Positions 18,699-25,691 of a stretch of 33,313 nt of DNA are shown in pieces (the stretch's first letter is position 1; each line of letters starts with the position of its first letter). A program made the position numbers and the translations under genes. Origin of the DNA: Duganella callida (GTDB taxonomy: Bacteria; Pseudomonadota; Gammaproteobacteria; Burkholderiales; Burkholderiaceae_D); contig NZ_SPVG01000028.1 in NCBI RefSeq assembly GCF_004614165.1, forward strand, positions 1 to 33,313, written 5' to 3'. The notes beneath the pieces were generated by a model. That model had not been told where the DNA came from and did not search any database. It saw only the letters and a program-made list of their open reading frames with translations.

Positions 18699-20447
18699 AT
18701 GAACGCACCTCGACCGGCACGGCCGCGGCCGCTGCGCCGCTGCGCCGCGCTGCTGTGCTGCGGCTGCCATGCGATGGCGCTGTCGGCGCCGCCGGCGCCC
18801 GCGCAGAGCGCCAGCGAGCGCCGCAATGCCGAACTGCACACCAATCTGGCGCTGCTGTCCACCATGATCGATAAGGCGTCGGCGGTCTGCCTGAACAATG
18901 AAACCAGCAAGGGCGTGGCGCAGTTGCAGGCCAGCTTCAAGTCGATCGCCAGCACGCTGTCCGGCAAGCTGACGGTCGAACGCACCAACCAGGTGTTGCG
19001 CGGCGCGCGCGAGGGGCTGCCGCAGCAGGTGGCACTGATCGAAAACGACAAGATCCGCAATTGCATGAAGCCGCTGGTGCAAAACCTGTTCGACATGGTG
19101 ATCAACGCGGCGGCGCCCGAAAGCGCGACGCCGGCATGGCCGGAGCCGATAGACTTCCGCTTCAACTTCAAGCGCACGGTGAGTACCGATCCCAGGCTGT
19201 ACTCGGAAAACGTGCGCCTGGACCTGACCGCGCGCGAGCGGCCCTTGTCGCGTCGTATCACCATGCAGGACGCGCAAGGCCTGGCGTACTACCAGTACGA
19301 TCTGCTGTATCCGCGCGCGGGCGAAATCTTCCGCGGCACCATCATTGCCGAACGTCTGGGCAATTCGCGGCTGTCGCTCACCGCGCCCGCGATCACCGAA
19401 ATCTGCTTCCGGCAGCCAGTCAAATTGCCCAAGCTGGGACAGATCACGTATGACATCTTCGATTGCGTGGAGGGCAAGCTGTGCAAGCCGTCCGCCCAAT
19501 CCACGGCCTGGCTGGCCGCCTGCGAGCCCAAGCCGGCGGTGTCGGCGGCCAACTGGCTGGACCTGCTCGTCGGCCGCGCCTGGGCGCAGCCGGCGCCGGC
19601 CACCGCGCCGGACCGCCCCGGCGCGCCGTTCTGGCATGTGCCTTCGCTGCAGACCTTAACGAAGAGTAATCCCGAGGGCGTGGGCTACACCGTGTTCAGC
19701 ATCGAGACCGACGCCTTCCGCGATCAGAACGTGCAGGCGCTCGAAGTTGATGTGCGGGTCAACGGTATCCCGGTGCTGGAGGATGGCCTGCCGCCGCGGC
19801 TGCGGCCGGTGCCAGTCGAGGCAGAAGGCAACTACCGCTACAACTTCGCGCTGCAGTCGCTGAACTTCCAGGGCCTCAGGCACGGTTGCGACCGGATCGA
19901 CATCACCTTGACGCCGAGCAATGGCCGCGCCAAGCCGCTGCACGCGACGCTGGCCTATGTGGCGCTGCGCGATGTGGCGCCGCGCACCCAAAAAATCCGC
20001 GACAAGCAGCTGACCTGGAGTGCCAGCTACATCGTGCCGCAGAAAGAATGGCGTCACTATGCGGTGGTGCATTCCTACTCGTTCAGCGCCAGCGACGAGG
20101 CGGACAAGCAGCGCGCGATCGCCGCCGCCAGCCGCGACAAGCAGTTGATCGACGGTCTGCAGCTGCGCTACAAGGGGCAGAAGCTGGTCGGCGTGATCCG
20201 GCCGCCGCGCACCATCAACCAGGCCGGCAAGGCCGCGTTTGGCATGAGCATCGGCCGCGAGCAGGAGGACGGCCAGGTGCGCTTCACGTTCACCAAGGCG
20301 GAAGCCAAAAGCATGGCGCAATTCGTCGTGAGCCAGCGCGCCACGCATGCGCCGCTGAACGCCGTGATCGCCAGCCAGCCGTTCTACTTCAATGCCGACG
20401 GCGGCTCGCGCACGGCGGCCGGCATGTGCGAGGATCACCAGCTCTGA
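18699..20447 (+). CDS. large secreted protein with Cx57C domain, function unknown
   Basis: A 582-residue protein with a signal peptide (cleavage probably near residues 28-36) that contains several cysteines. Residues 45-135 form the helical Cx57C domain (C64, C122) shared with the upstream small protein. The rest, from about residue 145, is rich in predicted beta strands and seems to hold two similar-sized regions: one around 150-260, ending in cysteines near CFRQPVK and CVEGKLC, and one from about 320 to the end. A proline/alanine linker (about 285-310) separates them. I recognise no enzyme motif. It may be a surface or periplasmic binding protein. A CGGGAGG ribosome site lies 5 bp before the ATG, and the gap to the previous gene is 16 bp. 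Its stop codon is immediately adjacent to the stop codon of the opposing lipoprotein gene. Confidence 0.8.
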   Translation: MNAPRPARPRPLRRCAALLCCGCHAMALSAPPAPAQSASERRNAELHTNLALLSTMIDKASAVCLNNETSKGVAQLQASFKSIASTLSGKLTVERTNQVLRGAREGLPQQVALIENDKIRNCMKPLVQNLFDMVINAAAPESATPAWPEPIDFRFNFKRTVSTDPRLYSENVRLDLTARERPLSRRITMQDAQGLAYYQYDLLYPRAGEIFRGTIIAERLGNSRLSLTAPAITEICFRQPVKLPKLGQITYDIFDCVEGKLCKPSAQSTAWLAACEPKPAVSAANWLDLLVGRAWAQPAPATAPDRPGAPFWHVPSLQTLTKSNPEGVGYTVFSIETDAFRDQNVQALEVDVRVNGIPVLEDGLPPRLRPVPVEAEGNYRYNFALQSLNFQGLRHGCDRIDITLTPSNGRAKPLHATLAYVALRDVAPRTQKIRDKQLTWSASYIVPQKEWRHYAVVHSYSFSASDEADKQRAIAAASRDKQLIDGLQLRYKGQKLVGVIRPPRTINQAGKAAFGMSIGREQEDGQVRFTFTKAEAKSMAQFVVSQRATHAPLNAVIASQPFYFNADGGSRTAAGMCEDHQL

Positions 20448-20906
20448 CTATTGCAGATTGGGGCCGCCCGGGTTGGCCGGGTTGCGCGCGTTGAGCACGC
20501 AGACGCCGGCGCGGCAGGTGGCGCCGGGGTCGCTGACCACCGAGCAGGTCGACATCATGTGCTGGCGCTTGTCGTCGGCGCGGCGGGCGGCCGAGTGCAG
20601 TTCGACCAGCGATTTCAGCTTGGCGCCATCGTTGTTCTTGCTCGACCAGGCCAGGTAGTTTTCCGGCCCGCCGCAGGCCTTGGCGCCGATGCCGATGGTG
20701 TGGCACTGGCTGCTGTTGTCGCAGCTCTGGTCGGCGTTGGCTTGCTTGATCTGCTGCCACAGCGCGCCGGCGTTGCCGGCCGGGTCGGTCGCGGTGGCGG
20801 GGGCGGTGTCGGTCGGTGCCGGCGGCGATTGTTGCGCGCCGGCGCAGGCGGTCAGCAGCAACAGGCTGGCCGCGGCCAGACGCAGGGTGTGGGGCAGGTG
20901 TCTCAT
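20448..20906 (-). CDS. six-cysteine lipoprotein, function unknown
   Basis: A 152-residue outer- or inner-membrane lipoprotein. The lipobox LTAC places the lipidated cysteine at residue 21, followed by a Pro/Ala/Thr linker. The globular part has six cysteines in two clusters: SCDNSSQCHTIGIGAKACGGP and STCSVVSDPGATCRAGVC. This pattern recurs in uncharacterised secreted proteins of other proteobacteria as far as I recall; three disulfides are likely. The ATG at 20906 has AGGAG 6 bp upstream; the in-frame ATG at 21020 overlaps the previous gene and lacks the signal sequence. It is the last gene of a minus-strand operon, 22 bp after the 327-residue secreted protein. Confidence 0.82.
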   Translation of the reverse strand: MRHLPHTLRLAAASLLLLTACAGAQQSPPAPTDTAPATATDPAGNAGALWQQIKQANADQSCDNSSQCHTIGIGAKACGGPENYLAWSSKNNDGAKLKSLVELHSAARRADDKRQHMMSTCSVVSDPGATCRAGVCVLNARNPANPGGPNLQ

Positions 20907-20928
20907 GGCGTACTCCTTTCGAACACGG

Positions 20929-21912
20929 CTATGGTTGATCGGGTTCGCGCATTCTGGCCTTGCGCGCCTGGCCGTCCGGGCCGAACAGGACGACGAATTC
21001 AGCGGGCGCCGGCTGGCCATGCGCCGCGGGATAATTGTAGCGCCAGACCTGGTAGCCGCTGTCGAAGGCGATCACCTGGGCCGGTCCCAGCCTGGCGCGC
21101 ATCTGCGCCGTGCTGGCGTAGTCGGGCGCCAGCGCGGTGCCGCCCGGCGCCGCCATGTCCTCAAAGGATAACAGGGTATCGTCGGACCAGCCGCGGTCCC
21201 ACACCGGCGCATAGTAGCTGCGGTCCAGCAGCACCTGACAATCGCAATAGGGCAATGTGGCCGGCGTCTGCGTGCCGCCCGCGTACAGCGCGCTGAACGG
21301 CAGGGTGGCGCCGCGGGCGCCGTCGCGCAGGGTCACCGCAAACACGGGATGGTCGGCAAAGAACAGGTAATTGCCGTCGGGCGCGTTGCACACGCGTTCG
21401 GGGCTGGTGAACAGCTCGCCCAGCCAGGCGAACATCTGCGCATTGTTCGACAGCAGGCCCGCCTCCACGCCGACCATGCATTCCAGCCGCAGGTCGCCCA
21501 GCCGGCGCATGCCGTCCGGCACGCCGGGACTGCGCACCTGCGCGCGCCAGGTCAGGGTGCTGGTCTTGCGGCTGGCGATCAAGGCCGCGTCCTCCTTCAG
21601 CGCCTGGGCGTTGCGTTCCAGCGTGAAGCTGTGGTCGGCCGCCACCGTCACCGGCAGCGACACGGTATCGCCGGCTACGCGCAGGGCGATGCCATCGAGC
21701 TCGGTGGTGGGCAGGCGCGGCAGCAGCTGGAAGCGCAGGCTGGCTTGCGGCGCCAGCGCATGCCGACGTTCGAACAGGTCCATGCCGGCCACCATCTTGC
21801 GGTAGGATTTGTCGACCGGATCGCGGGTGGTGCTGACCGTCACGCTGGGCGCGTTTTGCGCGCCGGCATGGCAGACGGCCGCCAGCAATGCCAGGCTGAG
21901 CAGAGTTTTCAT
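20929..21912 (-). CDS. secreted protein of unknown function with possible BamE/OmlA-like end
   Basis: A 327-residue exported protein; the signal peptide ends near residue 19 (CHAGAQ). The N-terminal half begins VSTTRDPVDKSYRKMVAGMD and contains RLECMVGVEAGL; I believe related proteins are common in Oxalobacteraceae but none is characterised. The last 60 residues (LGPAQVIAFDSGYQVWRYNY ... VVLFGPDGQARKAR) resemble the small BamE/OmlA-type outer-membrane fold, which is a tentative call. Five cysteines, including a CDC pair, suggest an oxidised compartment. No strong ribosome site precedes the ATG at 21912, but the signal peptide supports it. The gene sits 41 bp after the RelA/SpoT-like gene and 22 bp before the lipoprotein gene, on the same strand. 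Confidence 0.75.
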   Translation of the reverse strand: MKTLLSLALLAAVCHAGAQNAPSVTVSTTRDPVDKSYRKMVAGMDLFERRHALAPQASLRFQLLPRLPTTELDGIALRVAGDTVSLPVTVAADHSFTLERNAQALKEDAALIASRKTSTLTWRAQVRSPGVPDGMRRLGDLRLECMVGVEAGLLSNNAQMFAWLGELFTSPERVCNAPDGNYLFFADHPVFAVTLRDGARGATLPFSALYAGGTQTPATLPYCDCQVLLDRSYYAPVWDRGWSDDTLLSFEDMAAPGGTALAPDYASTAQMRARLGPAQVIAFDSGYQVWRYNYPAAHGQPAPAEFVVLFGPDGQARKARMREPDQP

Positions 21913-21953
21913 GCAGCCATGGTAGCGTGCCGCCGGCGCCGGCGGCGCACCGC

Positions 21954-23096
21954 TCAACCTTGCTGCTGCACCCAGCGCAGCAGCTCGCGGCCGAACACGC
22001 GGGTGCGCGCGGTGTCGACCTGGCGCTGCTTGTACGCCGCGTGGCTGGCCGGGCCGTTCAAACTGCGCTCGTAGCTGGCCTGGTCCATCAGCTGGATTTC
22101 GTATTCGAAGAAAAAGCCGACGTCGTAATCCTGTTCCGGCAGCGCGTCCAGCTGCTGCACGTGGATCATCTTGCGCGCCGTGACCTGCACGCTGTTGAAG
22201 CCGGCGCCGCTGTGCGGGTTGTCGCAGCGCGTCTGCGGCTGGGACAGGGCATCCAGTTCGGCGTCCATGTTGCGCAGCAGATCCAGCGGATAGTCCTTGC
22301 TGTGCTCGAGCTGGGCGCGGTATTTGCAGAACACCTGCTTGGCGGCGTCGATGTCGAGCAGGGTGTTGCGGGTGCGGCCGGCATCGATGTTGGTCACCGA
22401 CAGCAGGTGCGCGCGCTGCAGCGTGCGCAGCGCCAGCAGGCATTCGCAGCGGGTGGCGAACACCAGTCGCACGCCGAGGTAATCGAAGATGTCGGCCGCC
22501 AGGTAGGCCGCCTTCTGCAGCAGCTTGAGCAGGATGCTGGCGCGGCCCTTGTTGTCCTTGCGGTCGTAGTGCAGCAGCGGCAGGCAGATGCTGCCGTCGG
22601 TGAGGTAATACTGGTCGCCATCGCATTTGATCACTTCCTCCAGCGCGGCGAACACCTGGGTGCGGATGGCGTGGAAGTGGCGCAGCTTGAGGTTGTTGTC
22701 GATGTAAAAGATGCCGTGCATGACCTTCAGCACCGCGCACGACCACATGCGCCGCAGATCGACGTGCTGGCCGCGCAGCGAGGCGTACACCAGCAGTTGC
22801 AGCGGGTCGTCGGCGCGGCCGACCTCGGGCGGGATCAGGTCGGCGCGGCCGGGCGGCAGAAAGGTGGTGGCGATGAAGTCCACCGCCTCGCGGTGCGCCC
22901 GGCGGATCAGCCCGGGCGTGGCGGACTGGTCGAGGTCGAAACCGTACTCGCGCACGAACTGGCGCGCATCGTCCAGCGTGCGCAGCGCCAGCCCGTCGAG
23001 GTCGATGGCCGACACGCCATTGGCAATCGCGTTCAGATAGCTCCAGTTCAGCGAGAGCTTGTCGCCACACTGCAGCGTAGCATGCAGGCCACCCAT
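21954..23096 (-). CDS. divergent RelA/SpoT-like nucleotidyltransferase (TIGR04552/TIGR04562-type)
   Basis: A 380-residue cytoplasmic protein without signal or membrane segments. Four blocks match the (p)ppGpp-synthetase fold in order: GRASILLKLLQK (about 184-195); DIFDYLGVR (202-210), like DIxDLLGIR of RelA; GFNSVQVTA (299-307), in the place of GYxSLHxT; and YEIQL...GPASHAAYK (332-356), in the place of EIQIRT...AAHWxYK. D205 and E333, at the positions of the magnesium-binding Asp and Glu, are kept, while the His of SLH is Gln (Q304). About 85 residues separate the second and third blocks, much more than in RelA. The family name is from memory. An AAGGAG ribosome site precedes the ATG. It leads an operon with two exported proteins and diverges from the GntP gene. 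The actual product is unknown. Confidence 0.7.
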   Translation of the reverse strand: MGGLHATLQCGDKLSLNWSYLNAIANGVSAIDLDGLALRTLDDARQFVREYGFDLDQSATPGLIRRAHREAVDFIATTFLPPGRADLIPPEVGRADDPLQLLVYASLRGQHVDLRRMWSCAVLKVMHGIFYIDNNLKLRHFHAIRTQVFAALEEVIKCDGDQYYLTDGSICLPLLHYDRKDNKGRASILLKLLQKAAYLAADIFDYLGVRLVFATRCECLLALRTLQRAHLLSVTNIDAGRTRNTLLDIDAAKQVFCKYRAQLEHSKDYPLDLLRNMDAELDALSQPQTRCDNPHSGAGFNSVQVTARKMIHVQQLDALPEQDYDVGFFFEYEIQLMDQASYERSLNGPASHAAYKQRQVDTARTRVFGRELLRWVQQQG

Positions 23097-23327
23097 GCCG
23101 TCTCCTTGAATCTTGTTATAAGAAGTTGTCTGCTAGAACTATGATAACGCGTTTCGGGCGGATGTCCGCATGCTGGCGCGATCGCACCCGGCGCATATGG
23201 CCATGTTGGTGCGGTGCTACAACGGCGCGCTAGTCGCCGGCAGCCATCCGGCTGCCCCTTAAGCGGGCTGCGCGGCGTTGCCGGAAGTTCTACAATGCAG
23301 GCACGATAACTACGCTGCGGAGACCGC
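23097..23327. promoter_or_regulatory. divergent intergenic region between RelA/SpoT-like and GntP genes
   Basis: 231 bp with no gene, which must hold both promoters. It contains the hairpin GGCAGCC-ATCC-GGCTGCC (23239-23256) and a TACAAT -10 candidate for the GntP gene (23291-23296), without a matching -35. A GGAG ribosome site stands before the GntP start. Confidence 0.4.
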
Positions 23328-24782
23328 ATGACCTTTCTGATCGTCCTGGCCGCGCTGGCCTTTCTGATGCTGGCCGCGTATCGCGGTTACAGCGTGATCC
23401 TGTTTGCGCCGGTGGCCGCGCTGGGCGCGGTGCTGCTGACCGATCCCGGCGCGGTGGCGCCGGTGTTTAGCGGCATCTTCATGGATAAGCTGGTCGGCTT
23501 CGTCAAGCTGTACTTTCCGGTGTTCCTGCTGGGCGCCGTGTTCGGCAAGCTGATCGAACTGTCCGGCTTTTCCGAGGCGATCGTGGTGGCGGCCATCAAA
23601 TACATCGGCCGCGCGCGCGCCAACGCCGTGATCGTGCTGGTGTGCGCGCTGCTGACCTACGGCGGCGTGTCGCTGTTCGTGGTGGTGTTCGCGGTGTACC
23701 CGTTCGCGGCCGAGTTGTACAGGCAGAGCAACATCCCCAAGCGGCTGATGCCGGGCGCGATCGCGCTGGGGGCGTTCTCCTTCACCATGGACACCCTGCC
23801 GGGCACGCCGCAGATCCAGAACATCATCCCGACCACCTTCTTCAAGACCACCGGCTGGGCGGCGCCGTGGCTGGGCGTGGTCGGTTCCATCGTCACGCTG
23901 GCCGCCGGCCTGACGTTCCTGGAATGGCGCCGCCGCAGCGCGATGGCGAAGGGGGAAGGTTACAGCGGCGCCGCCGTCGCTGCCACTGGCGCTGACGGTG
24001 GCGCTGCCGCGCCGGCATCCGCAAGCGACGCATCCGGCCAGCTTGGCGCAGCGCGCGCCGGCCTGCCGCATCCGCTGCTGTCGCTGGCGCCGCTGGTGCT
24101 GGTGGGCGTCGCCAACTTCGTGCTGACCAAACTGATTCCCGGCTGGTACGGCGACAGCTACGCGCTGACGGCCGACGCGCTGCCCGGGCTGCACGCGCCG
24201 GTGACCCTGCCGATCAAACCGGTGGTGGGCATCTGGGCGGTGGAAGGCGCGCTGTTGCTGGGCATCCTGCTGACCGTGGTCACCGCCTTTCCGCGCATCC
24301 GCGCCAGCTTCGCCGACGGCACCAGGGCGGCGGTCGGCGGCGCGCTGCTGGCGGCCATGAACACCGCGTCCGAATACGGCTTCGGCGGCGTGATCGCCGC
24401 GCTGCCCGGCTTCCTGTCGGTGAGCGAGGCGCTGCGCAGCGTACCCAATCCGCTGGTCAACGCGACCGTGTCGGTGACCGCGCTGGCCGGCATCACCGGC
24501 TCCGCCTCGGGCGGCATGAGCATCGCGCTGGCGGCCATGTCGGACCAGTTCATCAAGGCCGCCGACGCCGCCCACATTCCGCTGGAAGTGATGCACCGCG
24601 TGGTGGCCATGGCCAGCGGCGGCATGGACACGCTGCCGCACAACGGCGCCGTCATCACACTGCTGGCGGTCACCGGCCTGACGCACCGCGAATCCTACCG
24701 CGACATCTTCGGCGTGACCGTGATCAAGACGGCGGCGGTGTTCGTGGTGATCGCGATTTACTATCTGACCGGGCTGGTTTAA
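23328..24782 (+). CDS. GntP family permease
   Basis: A 484-residue inner-membrane transporter with about 12 hydrophobic segments. The pattern fits the gluconate:H+ symporter family: GNTP-type loops such as SGIFMDKLVGFVKLYFPVFLLGAVFGKLIE, a TYGGVSLFVVVF segment, FSFTMDTLPGTPQIQNIIP, and GITGSASGGMSIAL with SGGMDTLPHNGAVITLL near the end. These Gly/Pro-rich re-entrant regions likely bind the carboxylate substrate; gluconate, or a hydroxy or keto acid, is plausible. An alanine/glycine-rich loop (about 205-245) is longer than usual. No catabolic gene is next to it to reveal the substrate. The last 59 bp overlap the opposing DNA-glycosylase gene. Confidence 0.88.
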   Translation: MTFLIVLAALAFLMLAAYRGYSVILFAPVAALGAVLLTDPGAVAPVFSGIFMDKLVGFVKLYFPVFLLGAVFGKLIELSGFSEAIVVAAIKYIGRARANAVIVLVCALLTYGGVSLFVVVFAVYPFAAELYRQSNIPKRLMPGAIALGAFSFTMDTLPGTPQIQNIIPTTFFKTTGWAAPWLGVVGSIVTLAAGLTFLEWRRRSAMAKGEGYSGAAVAATGADGGAAAPASASDASGQLGAARAGLPHPLLSLAPLVLVGVANFVLTKLIPGWYGDSYALTADALPGLHAPVTLPIKPVVGIWAVEGALLLGILLTVVTAFPRIRASFADGTRAAVGGALLAAMNTASEYGFGGVIAALPGFLSVSEALRSVPNPLVNATVSVTALAGITGSASGGMSIALAAMSDQFIKAADAAHIPLEVMHRVVAMASGGMDTLPHNGAVITLLAVTGLTHRESYRDIFGVTVIKTAAVFVVIAIYYLTGLV

Positions 24783-25524
24783 GCGCGGCCGGATACTGGA
24801 TCTGGCACTGCGGGCAGAAAAAGCTGCGGCGCCGGGTCTTGCCCAGATGGCCCTTGTGGAACGGGATGTGGCAGCGCGGGCAGATGGTTTTGGTGTGCGC
24901 CTGCCAGTGCTGCTTGAGCACGAACGCCTTCTTCCAGCGCAGGAAATCGAAGGCATAGTTGCGCATCTCCGCCACGAGCGCGCGCTGTTTGGCGGCCGGC
25001 AGCGCGCCCACCGTCGACAGCGGATGGACGCGGATGCGGAACAGCACCTCGTTCTTGAAGATGTTGCCGGCGCCGGAAAAGATGGTCTGATCGAGCGCCG
25101 CGTCGCACACCAGCAGGTCCGGCTGCGCGCGCAGCTGCTTCAGCACCCACTTCGGATCCCACTGATCCGACATCACATCCACGCGCCAGTCGTACTGGCG
25201 CTCCAGATCGGCCGCCACCTGCTTGACCGAGCAGGCGTAGAAATTCAGTTCCTCGCCATCGGTGAAGCCCAGGCTCAGACGTGGCGCCGACTCCTTGCGC
25301 TGATTGATGCGGTAACTGCCGAACATCATCAGATGGATGCGCAGCGCGCGGTCCTCGAGCTGGATCAGAAAGTGTTTGCCCCAGCTGCGCAGCGCCACCA
25401 CGCGCTGGCCGGCCAGCGCCGCGAAATCGACAGCCTTGCTGTTGCCGCTGGCGTGCTCGATGACGCGGCCGACCAAGCCCTCGGCCTCCTCGCGCAAGAT
25501 CACAATCGACGGTCCTTCCGGCAT
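24724..25524 (-). CDS. Nei/Fpg family DNA glycosylase (endonuclease VIII-like)
   Basis: A 266-residue base-excision repair enzyme that removes oxidised bases and cleaves the abasic strand. It starts MPEGPS, so the mature N-terminal proline is the catalytic nucleophile and the following Glu the general acid. SWGKHFLI carries the conserved Lys, HLMMFGSYRIN the next conserved strand, and SGAGNIFKNEVLF the helix-two-turn-helix. The zinc finger is CPRC...CPQCQ, with the DNA-binding Arg in TRRRSFFC. The start at 25524 is fixed by the N-terminal Pro requirement and a GGGAGA ribosome site; upstream in-frame ATGs would bury the catalytic proline. About 20 polar residues extend beyond the zinc finger and are encoded opposite the end of the GntP gene. 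Confidence 0.92.
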   Translation of the reverse strand: MPEGPSIVILREEAEGLVGRVIEHASGNSKAVDFAALAGQRVVALRSWGKHFLIQLEDRALRIHLMMFGSYRINQRKESAPRLSLGFTDGEELNFYACSVKQVAADLERQYDWRVDVMSDQWDPKWVLKQLRAQPDLLVCDAALDQTIFSGAGNIFKNEVLFRIRVHPLSTVGALPAAKQRALVAEMRNYAFDFLRWKKAFVLKQHWQAHTKTICPRCHIPFHKGHLGKTRRRSFFCPQCQIQYPAALKPARSDSKSRSPRTPPPS

Positions 25525-25593
25525 GACGGTCTCCCAAGACAGGCTGCCAGTGTGCGCCCAGCCGCCGTCCCCATCCGTACGCTGCCCCACCCA

Positions 25594-25659
25594 AATCCGG
25601 GGTCAGTTCTGCCAATCGCACACGGGCTCATGTACCAATGGCAGAATTGACCCCGGATT
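25594..25659. repeat. REP-like inverted repeat (CCGGGGTCAG family)
   Basis: Two 20-bp arms (25594-25613 and 25640-25659) are inverted copies with one G:T exception and flank a 26-base loop. Each arm contains CCGGGGTCA, as does the single copy at 36-58. It lies in the gap between the divergent glycosylase and amidohydrolase genes, ending 33 bp before the latter's start codon. It looks like a mobilisable bacterial intergenic palindrome; transcribed, it would form a strong hairpin in the leader of the amidohydrolase mRNA. Confidence 0.75.
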
Positions 25660-25691
25660 GTGGTATGTTGCGTCTCTACGGGAGGGGAGCT

